Source of the DNA: Euglena gracilis
Taxonomy: Eukaryota; Euglenida; Euglenophyceae; Euglenales
Length of the DNA: 64,000 bases
Assembly: GCA_039621445.1 (NCBI GenBank)
Contig: CP154956.1
Location: 27,224,667-27,288,666, forward strand
Direction of reading: 5' to 3'
Positions 13,101 to 20,742 of the stretch are shown here, one piece after another; within the stretch, counting starts at the first letter, position 1, and every line of letters begins with the position of its first letter. The position numbers and the translations under genes are program-made. The notes beneath the pieces were generated by a model, which saw only the letters and a list, made by a program, of their open reading frames with translations, did not search any database and was not told the origin of the DNA.

Positions 13101-13510
13101 CAGGGAACAAACAAAAACTTCGGATCCCACACAATACCACACAACAAGCGGGTGGACCAAGAGCAAAAACCTGGTTGGACGACGGTCACAGTCATTCGCA
13201 TCAACATGCTGAAATCACGTCCCACACCAGCAGGCTTTGCATCCTCCAACTTGCAGGCCAGCGCAAGCGCGGGACCAATCATATTTTTAACATCATGGTT
13301 CTGAACAGACCGTCGGCAATAAAAACGATGGAACAAAATGGCAGCCCTGGTGAACACCACTGACTCCAAATCCATCAGCTGCGCAGTTTGCTGCATGCAA
13401 TCAATTGCAAAGCACAAATTGTTCCTCTCCACTTCTGGAGGAACTCCATCCCTGACTGATGGTGTTTCTGGGACCTTCTCTCTTGGCAAATAGAAATGCA
13501 CCGCAAACAT
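975..13510 (-). CDS. Cyclin L-like gene, five exons, interrupted by repeat-filled introns
   Basis: Five minus-strand segments read in order as a cyclin L/RCY1-like protein: an N-terminal cyclin box, a second cyclin fold, then an Arg/Ser/Lys-rich tail. Cyclin L partners CDK11/12-type kinases in the nucleus and acts in transcription and pre-mRNA splicing (family knowledge). Exons are about 13,510-13,190, 9,113-8,765, 4,495-4,134, 2,303-2,175 and 1,142-975. Three of the four introns have euglenid nonconventional borders with matching reading phase. The exon 1/2 border is unresolved. The start is placed at ATG 13,510 because the residues that follow (MFAVHFYLPREKV) align with the start of plant cyclin L, and an AG lies just upstream that could accept a spliced leader. 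The 3' end is uncertain. I find no interruption within the exons, so the gene may be functional despite the TE load. Confidence 0.82.
1143..2174 (-). other. Nonconventional intron between cyclin L-like exons 4 and 5
   Basis: The 5' end is AGCCAGGGCGT (CAG at 2,171-2,169). The 3' end is ACGCCCTGACAGA (CTG at 1,150-1,148). CAGGGCGT pairs perfectly with ACGCCCTG (8 bp). Both flanking exons are in phase 0. The intron's first bases (AGC) equal the first bases of the next exon, a small direct repeat at the junction. It contains the 1,733-1,942 TIR element. Confidence 0.75.
1733..1942. mobile_element. MITE-like element with CCCCCCTTGTCCAATGACCACC terminal inverted repeats
   Basis: The left end near 1,733-1,754 (C-tract, TTGTCCAATGACCACC) is the inverse of the right end near 1,918-1,942 (GGTGGTCATTGGACA, G-tract). 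Internal direct repeats are built on AACCTGCGGCCTATGACCAGGGGG. It is too short to code for a transposase. It is related to the element at 3,050-3,308. Confidence 0.65.
2175..2303 (-). CDS. Cyclin L-like exon 4 (Arg/Ser-rich tail)
   Basis: 43 codons, phase 0 at both ends. The sequence begins QRHDRGSSRSHGKRERHH and continues with EKSPRRVDRDSDRK. This composition is typical of the RS/RE-dipeptide tail of cyclin L, which targets the protein to nuclear speckles (family knowledge). The 5' border follows CTGAACAG and the 3' border precedes AGCCAGGGCGT, both fitting the nonconventional rule. The recognition rests on composition, gene order and phase, not on alignable motifs. Confidence 0.65.
2304..4133 (-). 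other. Nonconventional intron between cyclin L-like exons 3 and 4
   Basis: The 5' end is GGTCAGCAA (CAG at 4,130-4,128). The 3' end is TTGCTGAACAG (CTG at 2,311-2,309). CAGCAA pairs with TTGCTG over 6 bp. Phase 0 on both sides fits the 129-nt exon that follows. The intron contains the 3,050-3,308 MITE-like element and two GGCGC hairpins. Confidence 0.65.
3048..3308. mobile_element. MITE-like element with C-tract/TTGTCGTACGACC ends and internal repeats
   Basis: Its ends are CCCCCCCTTGTCGTACGACC (about 3,053-3,073) and GGTCATACGACAAGGGGGGG (about 3,285-3,307). Inside, AACCTGCAACCTGTGACCGGGGGG is repeated four times at unequal spacing. It shares this internal word with 1,733-1,942, which defines a small dispersed family. 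Confidence 0.65.
4134..4495 (-). CDS. Cyclin L-like exon 3 (end of cyclin fold, linker)
   Basis: The exon begins with AA, completing the codon from exon 2, and gives LFDTTTDDLMFAAREILSLQ. This aligns with LFGTTEEEIQEICIETLRLY of animal cyclin L directly after PPWW. A Pro/Lys-rich, low-complexity linker follows, with many Ser, Glu and Gly residues. Its length, 362 nt, is 2 + 120 codons, so it closes in phase 0 at 4,134. An alternative conventional donor (GTAAGT at 4,044) exists further downstream in the same open frame. I prefer the border at 4,134 because its CAG can pair with a CTG in front of exon 4 and the phases agree. Confidence 0.75.
4690..4890. repeat. Short inverted/direct repeats around CCAGGTTATT
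   Basis: Variants of AATAACCTGG and CCAGGTTATTGG or CCAAGTTATTGG occur about five times between G- and C-tracts. Terminal inverted repeats are suggested but not sharply defined. No coding potential was seen. Confidence 0.4.
5095..5525. mobile_element. TIR element with CCCAGGGTTCGATATAAGGAG ends
   Basis: The left arm near 5,110-5,130 carries CAGCCCAGGGTTCGATATAA. The right arm at about 5,490-5,512 carries the inverse (TTATATCGAACCCTGGGGCAG). The inner part has nested inverted GGTCCGGACCCCCCCTGCGGGCC blocks, long G/C runs and one GGCGCAAAGCGCC hairpin. No transposase is present. Confidence 0.55.
5655..5740 (+). repeat. GGTTGACGG-family dispersed repeat, copy 1
   Basis: It begins GTTGACGGTTTATTTTTTTTGG. 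A short A/T foldback follows (AAAAAACATTTTTTTTTAAAAAAAATG), then CATGGAGGGT. The same start and foldback recur at about 6,221, 15,362 and 31,998. Confidence 0.55.
6195..6330 (+). repeat. GGTTGACGG-family dispersed repeat, copy 2
   Basis: GGGTTGACGTTTTTTTTTTTT is followed by T/A foldbacks and AAAACATG, as in copy 1. Like copy 1, it is preceded by GGGTGCCTGCC- or GGGTGCCTACC-type sequence and a G-tract, so the flanking sequence may belong to the repeat. Confidence 0.5.
6700..6995. repeat. Tandem array, roughly 75-80-bp unit containing TCTCGCCGCC...GTGGGCCTCTGAACAAAAAA
   Basis: Four imperfect units each contain a CTCGCC(A/G)CC block, a short palindromic core, TCAAAA or its equivalent, CCATTTTGTGGGCC and GAACAAAAAA. 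Related units lie in inverse orientation at 14,870-15,070. No ORF is conserved across units. Confidence 0.6.
7461..7781 (+). CDS. Unrecognised ORF inside a cyclin L intron, possibly TE-derived
   Basis: An open frame of 106 codons whose second half looks protein-like: LRDNFDAWGSCRQALITTKS, then LRDALSEVFDDLVAIVEQRA, ending at TGA 7,779-7,781. The pattern faintly recalls the segment of hAT-type transposases around a conserved WGS motif, but I see no catalytic residues and do not claim that identity. It is antisense to the host gene and sits within its 4.3-kb intron. It could be a relic exon of a DNA transposon or a chance ORF. Confidence 0.25.
   Translation: MEPSHLNVEYGGRLCRGGGKLWGSTLRHLSPKGDSPTIRSCNTQRVTSTCFVPTLLRDNFDAWGSCRQALITTKSLRDALSEVFDDLVAIVEQRACTTANKPSHLE
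8270..8680. repeat. Low-complexity AAAATGC(A/G)CAAA-rich stretch
   Basis: Degenerate repeats of AAAATGCGC/AAAATGCAC with A-runs. A similar composition occurs at 19,040-19,110. There are no gene-like features on either strand. Confidence 0.5.
8765..9113 (-). CDS. Cyclin L-like exon 2 (second cyclin fold)
   Basis: The frame reads through ERELLATLGFIFHVEHPQRF, then ASWDLMLDSLRLAI, then ATACLYLAFRK, ending in PKSQPPWW. The family equivalents are ERHLLKEMGFVCHVEHPHKF, AWNLANDSLRT, ACGVVYAAAR and LPENPPWW, so this is cyclin L and not a generic cyclin. An in-frame TGA at about 9,126 limits the 5' side, so the exon begins between about 9,113 and 9,099. The 3' border is at 8,765, leaving one base (G) of a Glu codon completed by exon 3. 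The next bases are GAACAGG, a nonconventional 5' intron end. Confidence 0.85.
9130..10630. other. Stretch within the cyclin L intron without a supported gene
   Basis: It holds G-tract blocks with GGGACACGGGGGG at 9,968-10,020 and 10,262-10,326. The region 10,375-10,460 is rich in A-runs. A minus-strand open frame near 9,600-9,900 (about 100 codons) has mixed composition but no recognised motif. I do not call it a gene. Confidence 0.4.
11100..11235 (+). repeat. Degenerate GGGTTAGGG-type (telomere-like) stretch
   Basis: About 130 bp of imperfect GGTTAGGG/GGATAGGGTTAGGG words leads into the minisatellite. Its internal position and heterogeneity argue against a true chromosome end. Confidence 0.6.
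11216..12545 (+). repeat. Minisatellite, about 72-bp unit, about 18 copies
   Basis: The unit reads GGGATAGGGTTAGGTCGACT, then TGCACCCGAGAAGGGGTTGG, then CAGATAAAAGGGG, then TTTATTTTGTTAATGAAA. Some units carry an extra GGCAGATAAAAGGGGTT insert, giving about 88 bp. I counted about 18 starts of GGTTAGGTCG. Interior copies are nearly identical, and those near 11,780 and 12,300-12,500 are more diverged. Confidence 0.85.
13190..13510 (-). CDS. Cyclin L-like exon 1 (N-terminal cyclin box)
   Basis: The frame from ATG 13,510 gives FYLPREKVPETPSVRDGV, then a cyclin-box core containing TRAAILFHRFYCRRS, and then ALALACKLEDAK. These match the family patterns LP-E-L-PTPS-DG, ATGQVLFHRFFY and ACVWLASKLEESP. 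The exon ends around 13,190 after an FSMLMRM segment that corresponds to the VIIVFHRM helix of plant cyclin L. The donor is not resolved: a GT-type border after ATGACT and other choices leave a phase conflict with exon 2. The ORF stays open upstream as far as 13,555, but those residues have no cyclin counterpart and are probably 5' UTR. Confidence 0.8.
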
Positions 13511-13989
13511 GCTCAATAACAAAATCGCATGAAACACATCAGAACTGCAGGACAAATGAAATCATATTTGATGTTTCTCCGCGCCGCTCCCCACGTCCTC
13601 TCAATATCCCAGATGTCACCAGGGTCAAAGGGTTTTAGGCCTAATCTTTGGCCTAAAAGCCAGGCGTAGATGTACATAGGTCCAACATCCTGCAATGATC
13701 AAAATTTCGGACAATTGGACGGCAAACCAGTTCCAAAATCACCTCGGACAGTGGCATTGGGTTATCTGTCGAAAAATTGGTGAAGTGTGGCTGAGTTCTG
13801 TGGGCACCAAGCGAAAGGTCTAGGGGAGAGCTTTCGATTAATATGCTGTATGGCACCTGCGGTGTGGGATTTCACAAATTAAGATGTCAAATTTTGGAAT
13901 ACACAATCGGTGAAAATAAGCGCCGTGTGCATCATGGCTGATTCCTCTGGCCATCTGTCAAAAACCCTGCAATGAGAAATGTTCTCATT

Positions 13990-14095
13990 TCACAGAAGGT
14001 CGAACGGTTTTCAAGACAGGCGCCCGTTTGAATAAAACGGTTTTCAGAGGGGCGCCGTTTGTATAAAACGGTTTTCAGAGGGGCGTCGTTTTTCT
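13990..14095 (+). repeat. Three tandem ACGGTTTTCA(A/G)A units of about 35-40 bp
   Basis: ACGGTTTTCAAGACAGGCGCCCGTTTG is followed by two copies of AACGGTTTTCAGAGGGGCG(C/T)CGTTTG. No coding function was seen. Confidence 0.6.
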
Positions 14096-14144
14096 TCGCA
14101 AAAACCACAAAAAATGACAAGAAAACCACTGCACGGGTTTCCAG

Positions 14145-14320
14145 CCCCCCCCTTTATTTGAGCACACCAACGGCCCAAAGGACCCCCCAAATGCTCAAAT
14201 AAGGGGGGGGTCAAAAACTCCTTTAGAAAGAGGCAAAAAATTTTAGGCGCCTTCGGCGCTTGGAAAAAAAATTCCCTGGACCCAAATGCTCAATTAAGGG
14301 GCGGGGGTCAAATAAAGGGG
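14145..14320. repeat. Inverted repeats based on CCCCCCTTATTTGAGCA
   Basis: CCCCCCCTTTATTTGAGCA at about 14,145-14,164 faces TGCTCAAATAAGGGGGGG at about 14,192-14,210. A second partial pair follows to 14,320, with a GGCGCCTTCGGCGC hairpin between. It is MITE-like and without an ORF. Confidence 0.5.
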
Positions 14321-14400
14321 GGGTACTAATCGTCGAACGTTGTTCAAGACAGGCATGCGGGCCCTGCGAAATAGGTCTTTGAACAATCGACTGCACTAAG

Positions 14401-14463
14401 GGTTTTAGCAGGGGCGCCGGGCGGCCTGGCGCCTTGGGGCCGCCCGGCGCCCCTGCTAAAACC
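14401..14463. other. Perfect 26-bp-stem hairpin
   Basis: GGTTTTAGCAGGGGCGCCGG (continuing GCGGCC) at 14,401-14,426 is the exact reverse complement of 14,438-14,463, with an 11-nt loop. It lies between repeats and away from any recognised gene. It could be a solo fold-back arm, a transcript structure or part of a larger TE. Confidence 0.85.
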
Positions 14464-14864
14464 GTCAGTGGAGTCGATTTTTGTAAAGAAATCTGTTGCT
14501 GGCCAGATTGGGGATTTTTTGTGTAAAAATTGTGGGCATCATGTACAAGCCATGTATGGGTACAGGGCGCCCTGGACCTGTTATACGCCCGTACCATGCC
14601 CCCCCCCATATGAGACCCCCCCCCCCGGGATTTTGGCTCCCTGTGGGGGGGCACGGGATACTGGTTGGAACCCACAATTTTTTTGTTACCATGAAGGGGG
14701 GGGGGGGACAACGAGGGGGAACGGGGTGGTAGAGTGATATTTTTCCTCGACCCAATCCCCCAAGAAAAAATTGTTCCGTTCCGCCCAACCGGATTTCTGG
14801 CCGATTTCGCCAAGTTTTTCCTCCCTCCTCCTCAAACGTTGGCAAGACACTGTTCTTGGTCTAA

Positions 14865-15075
14865 ATTAGCTTGCCACCCAAAAGGTGGCAAGATGGTGAC
14901 GCTTTTCTGTTACAGGCCCAGAAAAAGGGTTGACCATTGAGCCTGCCGCCCAAAGGGCGGTGACGCTGTTCTGTTTAGAACCTGTGAGACGGTGACGTTT
15001 TGTTTTTGTTCAAAGCACAAAATGGGTCAAATTTTGAGGTTGCCGCCCAAAGGGCGGCAAAACCGTGAAGCTTTT
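14865..15075 (-). repeat. Inverse-oriented relatives of the 6,700-6,995 array
   Basis: Read on the minus strand, GCCGCCCTTTGGGCGGCAACC followed by TCAAAATTTGACCCATTTTG and GAACAAAAACAAAACGTCACCGTCTCAC matches the 6,700-6,995 unit. At least three partial units are present. Confidence 0.5.
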
Positions 15076-15361
15076 TTCTCCACAAAAAAGGGCCAAAAAT
15101 GCAATGTCCAAAAATTCTTCAGGGGGCGAGAAAAATTTGGGCCAAAAATCTTGGGGGCGAAAAAATCTCGGGGGGGGGGGCAGTCGCCCCCCCTCCCGCC
15201 CCTCCCCAGTTCCCACACCAATGGGTGTAGGATTTTGTAGAAAAATGGAGCTTTGTTTTCTGACGAAAAAAACTGCAAAAAAAATTGCAGAAAAATTGGA
15301 AAATTGTCCGATACCTTTCCATGACATTGGAATTGGCCCAGGATGGGGACAAGTCAACATC

Positions 15362-15475
15362 AAGGTTGACGGTTTGTTTCTTTGAAACAAAAAAATGTTG
15401 TTTTTTTAAAAAAAACCAAACCATATTTTTTTTTAAAAAAACCCATCGAGGGTCCTGGGAAATTTTTTGAAAAGG
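15362..15475 (+). repeat. GGTTGACGG-family dispersed repeat, copy 3
   Basis: GGTTGACGGTTTGTTTCTTT is followed by A/T foldbacks and CCATCGAGGGTCC. It is the best-preserved copy of the family by eye. Confidence 0.6.
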
Positions 15476-16170
15476 ACTCTATTTTGACAAAATGCAAGAT
15501 ATTCCTATTTTTTCCCCTAAATATGATATTCCTGATATTCCTACAGTTTTTTGTACCAAATTCCAAATTTTCCTTTAGGAAAATGCTAATTTTACTCACT
15601 TTTTTTTAAAAAAACACAAAAAACCCTGGTCAACATCAGCCCTTGGGATCCCCCAAAGGTCGTAAAAAGTGTCCCCCCTTTTCAAATGAAGTTGTGTACA
15701 TGCTTACAAATAAAATGTCCCGTGAAAATGGGTTCAAATTCCAACCTTTCTCATGACAAAAACAACAACAGGAAAAATATCTTCCCTAATTTTTCCCACT
15801 ATTTTTCATGGAAAAACTGCGGAAATTGCCCCTGCAAATTTTTCGGCAATCCCAAATTGGTGCATGGTGCGTACAGTTGTCAACATCCCTCTGACCCTGA
15901 AAAATTGGTCTTAAAAAAGGAGCACGTTATTTAGGGGCAGAATGGCTTTTGTCTCCTCCTGCAATTTTGAACATTTTGTCAATTTTGCTGGTGCAAAATT
16001 GACGTCCACTGGACCCCCCAGAACCACCCCCTGGAACCAAAGCTTTTCTCCTCTTGAATTTTTCTTGTATTTTTTTCTGAATGTAAAAAAACTTTTTTTG
16101 AAGCCCCAAATCCAAACGTACGTGGGTAATCATCTACAGGATGAGGATGAAAATAAATTATTATGTGAAT

Positions 16171-16388
16171 ACCCTCACCCCCCCCTCAAAGTGTCCCTCC
16201 CCCCAAAGTGGCCAAATTTTTTGGCAAATTTCAGGTTCCCCCCCCCCCAAAGTGGCCATTTTCCTTTGGCGCCAAAGGCGCCGCAGGCCAAAACTTCACC
16301 CCCCCCCAAATTGTCCCCCCTGCCAGAGTGGCCATTTTGGGGTCCCACGGTGCCTGGAGGGTGGCCACTTTGAGGGGGGGGTGAGGGT
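16171..16388. mobile_element. MITE-like element with ACCCTCACCCCCCCCTCAAAGTG ends
   Basis: The left end (ACCCTCACCCCCCCCTCAAA) and the right end (TTTGAGGGGGGGGTGAGGGT) are inverted over about 23 bp. Internal words AAAGTGGCCA(A/T)TTT recur in direct orientation, and a GGCGCCAAAGGCGCC palindrome sits near the middle. No ORF. Confidence 0.65.
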
Positions 16389-16832
16389 AGTTCATTTGGA
16401 CCTCGTTCTGTCGCAAGGAGGAGCAATGTTCGCCAATGAGCATAATTAGTGTGTGCAATCCGCCAATCAGAATGGCGATTGCAAAATTGGTCAGGTGGCC
16501 TCACCCACCCACAGAATACGTCATGCATACGCCACTTCCAATGGGGCTTCAAAGGAGGGCAAATTGGAAAATTGGGGGATTCCAGGGAGGAGGGCGCTTT
16601 TTAATAAATGTGTCAATAATCAGACTCACACGAACCATAAAATATCAAAACAGGATTACTGACTTTGAAAACTTGATGTGTCCAAAAATCGAATGGAGAC
16701 CAGAAGGCTTTTTTAAAAAAGGGCAAATTCAGAAAAGTCACCATGAACGAAGGAGCATTGATGAAAACAATTTTTACTGTAAATTCAAAGCACCATAAGA
16801 TGCTGCGACGACCAAATTCAGGAGCCTGAATT

Positions 16833-17281
16833 TGTCCAATTGGAGATATCGAGGTCATTTGAGGACATCCTAATTTGTTTCTTCATATTCAGGTCTATCC
16901 CATGCCAACAAGAGTTGAGTGGCCAATGGCAGAAAGTGCAAGAAATGCTTCCAGGGAGCTTGGTCCGAAAGGAACAGTTGAAGACATTGCCAAGTCTGGA
17001 CACCAAAAAAACTTCTGCTGAAATAGTGGGAGTTAGTCCAATTGGAGATATCGAGGAAGTTTTTGATTATGGACAATGGCCGTGCTTCTTTTCTCTCTTC
17101 CTATTTCAGTGAAATCAGTTCGTAATCCAACAGTATGTGGTGAGGCCACAGTGAGACGAAGATTGAAAGAAATGCCAGGGATCATGAAAACTTGCTTGAA
17201 CAGTTTGAAAAACATTGCCAAGTCTATGGACACCGCCAAACAAACTTCTGCTGAAATAGTGGATTTTTTTCTGGAAGCATA
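16833..17281 (+). CDS. Duplicated exon-like block, unrecognised protein
   Basis: Two adjacent segments share the word TCCAATTGGAGATATCGAGG (16,834 and 17,037) and an ACATTGCCAAGTCTGGACACC / ACATTGCCAAGTCTATGGACACC core ending in TCTGCTGAAATAGTGG. Plus-strand translations share KTLPSLDTKKTSAEIV and KNIAKSMDTAKQTSAEIV. Each is preceded by a pyrimidine-rich AG (CTTCATATTCAG before 16,894, TCTCTTCCTATTTCAG before 17,111), as expected for splice acceptors. I do not recognise the protein. A 158-codon minus-strand frame overlaps and is the alternative reading. Confidence 0.35.
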
Positions 17282-17289
17282 ACCAATCT

Positions 17290-18509
17290 GTGAAAAAAAG
17301 GAGAAATGTCTTTTATTTGCCTGTTCCCTTTTCAGCTCTTCCCCTTCCCTTAAGTCATTGAAAATAAAATTTTTTTGAATTTTTGGTGCCAAGGCCGCAG
17401 CTTCAATCCCTGGACCGCCGATTGGGAAGGGAACAGACGTATCTGACTGCGGACTGACTGCTGCTTTGGTTACATGTTGTTGGAGGAAAATATTTTTAGT
17501 TTTTGGCAATTTTTACTACAATTTTTTTTTGTCAAACGCTGGGATTTTTTTTGAACAAATAAATATGGCAAGTGAACGTTGCCTCAAAATAATTATCGTT
17601 GCTGGAATTCTCCTCTCGCCAATTTTTTCAATAAATTCACTCGTTCCCCCCCTTTTTTTCCCCCTTCCCTTCCCCTTCCCCCCCCCGACATCAAGTCCCC
17701 TACTCCCAACATTTTCCGATTCAATTTCCGCACATTCCAGTCCCGTTAGAACCAATCCGACCCAGCAAAACCAAATTTTTTTTTTTTCGACCCCCCAATG
17801 CTACTGGCCCCCCCCCGAGTGACTGACTGGACCCGGGTCGTAATTTTTTTTTCCCCCTTCAACCACCCTTTTGAGTGGTGACCGACGGGCTTTCCCCACC
17901 CCCACCAACCCACCCCCCCGACTTTTGCGACCGGGTCAATACCCCCCCGGTTTCCGGCTAAAGGCCTAGATTTTGAACTGAAAATGCGGGCAAGGTCATC
18001 GGACTTCAAAAAAATTCTTCAGATGGTACAAAAAATGACCCCAAAGGAGGGTTTGGGCGCTATTTTGGCTACTACGGGACATCGAAAAAAAATTGGGGCG
18101 CAAATAATGACCCCCTCGCCTGGACTTCGAAAAATAATACCCCGGGGGGGGGAAGCCCGCCCCGGGGGCCAGCAAAATTTTTCGGGACAGAACCATACCT
18201 TGGTCCCACGGCAATGGCTTTGTTACTATGTACTTTGAAATTTGACTGTTAAAACAAAATCAAAAGTTTTATGGCGCTTGCTGAGTATGCGCCTTGGGGG
18301 TGGCGGCCTGGCGATGGTCAAGCCATGGGCCGAGACCCTCCCCCTGGAATTCGGGCCGATTGCCCCGCCCAAATCGGGGGTCTGCTCTGTTCTCAGTGGG
18401 AGGCATCGAAAAAATCTTTTTTTTATGGCCCCAAAAGCTGGCCCCCCTTGGGGGTTGGCGGGACACCCCCCGGCCCTAAAAAAAACTCGTTGTTCGTGGG
18501 CTGGGGGGT
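17290..18509. other. Stretch without a supported gene
   Basis: Polypyrimidine tracts (17,650-17,690), C-tracts and short ORFs only. A block near 17,980-18,200 resembles the generic intron-type repeats elsewhere in the window. Nothing is assignable. Confidence 0.4.
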
Positions 18510-18816
18510 ACTTGTCTGTTATCGTACGACGGACCCCCCCCTTTTGGTTATGGGACGAGGCCCTATTTTTGGGTTGCACAGGGTTATTTGAAGGAGTAGG
18601 GTTAGGTGCGCACGTGTCCCTGTTGCGCTACATGGCCACGTTGCGCTCCATGGCCATGTAGCGCAACATGGCCGTGTAGCGCAATGTGGCCATGTAGCGC
18701 AACATGCATGTGCGCACCTAACCCTATTCCTTTAAATAACCCTAAAGCAACCCAAAAAATGGGTGTCGTACCATAACCAAAAGGGGGGGGGGTCCGTCGT
18801 ACGATAACAGACAAGT
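18510..18816. mobile_element. Compact fold-back element (307 bp)
   Basis: The left arm starts ACTTGTCTGTTATCGTACGA and runs through TTTTGGTTATG, GGGTTATTTGAAGGA and GTAGGGTTAGGTGCGCAC. The right arm is its inverse, ending in ACAAGT at 18,816. The centre is a short array of CATGGCCATGTAGCGCAA/TTGCGCTACATGGCC. Almost the whole element could fold as one hairpin. There are no coding features. Confidence 0.75.
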
Positions 18817-19719
18817 TCCGGTTGGGGACGCTGGGCCCCCCTTTTGGTTACGTTGATGAGGCTCCTTTTTGGTGGATCAGTAGTTAAATCCCCTAGGGTG
18901 CCCTTGAAAATTGTGTCTGAAAGACCCCAAGGAAAGGGATCTTGATAAGGGATCAGAATTAAAGCCAGTTGAAGGGAATCCCTGGTCTGGCACAAGCCAA
19001 AGAATCAGGGGGGAAAAACTGCACACGGGACAGTCAAAAACTGCACTGCAAAGAAAATTGCAAAAATCTGCAAAAACTGCAAAAAAATGCAAAAAAAACT
19101 GCACTTCAGAAAAAATAAAAATAAACAAGCGGAAATGGTGTGCATATGCAAAACACCATAAATTGCGACCACATAAGCACGCCCCAATTCACCTAACCCC
19201 CCTCCCTAATAGTAGGGCATGCCCTCTACAAGAGCAGGGTCCAAATAGTAGAGCACCCCCCCTCTGGCGAAGCGCGTCCACTACAAGAGCACCCGCCGGA
19301 AAACCAATGGAAGCGGAAGCAAGGCAAGTCATTCCATGTGATTGTGGCAAGGTTTGTAATTTGCCTCCAAAAGGCAAGCTTCCCAGAGCTCAGCAGCTGC
19401 ACAATTCCTCCAACCACGGCTGCCTTTGGCGATTGGCTGCCGGTTTAAGGGAGGTTGAGTGCACCGCAAACTGACTGGGCTTGAACTGGTAATTGCCATC
19501 GGGACTTTTTTGATTCTGAACAACCTTTTATGCCCTGAAAATTTTTTCAGTCCAGAAACATTTTACTACTCCAGACACACTTCCAAAACACTTTACTATT
19601 GCAGACTAGAAAGCCGGCTCGGGGCACCGGAGTGCACCATGCTAGCTTCGGAGTCGGACATTGAGGCAAGTGGGAAACGCTGTAGGAAAATGTGTGTGAT
19701 GTACACTACAAGAGCAGGG

Positions 19720-20742
19720 TGTATATGTTGGTTGTCACCACCTGCCGTTGGACGGCCACGGGGCAGCTCATACTGCTTGCCGTGGCACGCCCTCAGGCGG
19801 GGAACTACACCCAAGGTCCGGCCAACCAGTGTCTCGTCCTTGGGCGCAGTTACGCGCGCCGGTCGATCCCCGCGGTATGCCCTCTGCCCGTACGGGATCG
19901 ACCAGGACTCACACGGCGGGACCTGGGTCTCGAACCCACGACCTCCCGCGTGTGAGCCCAGCACCTTACCGAATAAGCTACTCGAGCGATACTCGGCTTG
20001 GTACTACGCGCCGGCTACCAACCTCCGTAGGATCTCCCGTCTGCCGCACACACTCCCCTCCCAAGAGCCTTACTACACTAGCCCACTGCGTCACTATGGC
20101 CGTGGACCCTGCAGCTCGGGTTATGCCTCACACGGCCCTAGTTGGCTGAGTGCCTCTCACGAGTACTGCGTCACCAGGCTGCCGACCCCTGCAGCTCGGG
20201 TTTGCTATTGCCGGCAGTTTACGTGTTGTCGACTTCCACGGGCTCTGCCGCCTTGGAGCGTCCCCCTTAGCATCGGCTTGAGGCTTTGGAACGGTGTAGG
20301 AGATTCAGTCGCCCTAGACTCGGCGCGTCCGCCTCCGCCTTCCGGGCGCCGTGGGGTCAGGCTCTGACTTCCCGGTTCGTGTGGCATTAGACGGGTTCCT
20401 CTGCTACCATGTATATGTTGGTTGTCACCACCTGCCGTTGGACGGCCACGGGGCAGCTCATACTGCTTGCCGTGGCACGCCCTCAGGCGGGGAACTACAC
20501 CCAAGGTCCAGCCAACCAGTGTCTCGTCCTTGGGCGCAGTTACGCGCGCCGGTTGATCCCCGCGGTATGCCCTCTGCCCGTACGGGATCGACCAGGACTC
20601 ACACGGCGGGACCTGGGTCTCGACCCCACGACCTCCCGCGTGTGAGCCCAGCACCTTACCGAATAAGCTACTCGAGCGATACTCGGCTTGGTACTACGCG
20701 CCGGCTACCAACCTCCGTAGGATCTCCCGTCTGCCGCACACA
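19720..20742 (+). mobile_element. TRIM-like element with 333-bp terminal direct repeats
   Basis: Terminal repeats at 19,720-20,052 and 20,410-20,742 begin TGTATATG and end CCGCACACA. I noticed only about three mismatches between them. They enclose 357 bp without coding potential. A 5-bp target duplication, CAGGG, flanks the element (19,715-19,719 and 20,743-20,747). Small size, TG...CA ends and a 5-bp duplication fit a terminal-repeat retrotransposon in miniature. No tRNA-complementary primer site was evident after the first repeat. The near-identity of the repeats suggests a recent insertion. Confidence 0.75.
19905..19985 (-). other. tRNA-like segment inside the TRIM terminal repeat
   Basis: On the minus strand, GTAGCTTATTCGGTAAGGTG, then CTGGGCTCACACGCGGGAGG, then TCGTGGGTTCGAGACCC resembles the D-arm, anticodon arm (with CAC, valine-like) and T-arm of a tRNA, including a B-box match GGTTCGAGACC. 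Clean acceptor-stem pairing is not evident. The copy in the second repeat (about 20,595-20,675) has a mutated B box. It is a tRNA-derived segment, not a functional gene. Confidence 0.45.

Noticed and set aside
9099-13190. Nonconventional border for cyclin L intron 1 (TTTCAGCATG / GCGGCTGAGAGA)
   Set aside because: Only a 4-bp pairing, and it would delete a helix conserved in cyclin L; the border is left open.
17033-17509. 158-codon minus-strand ORF
   Set aside because: No recognised motif; the plus strand has paired acceptor-like sites and duplicated protein words, so it is preferred, though weakly.
19905-19985. Functional tRNA-Val gene
   Set aside because: Acceptor stem pairing is not evident and the sequence lies in a transposable-element repeat with a mutated second copy.
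19459-20367. 302-codon plus-strand ORF
   Set aside because: It runs through the TRIM terminal repeat and internal region, with composition typical of GC-rich noncoding sequence; the repeat structure explains it.
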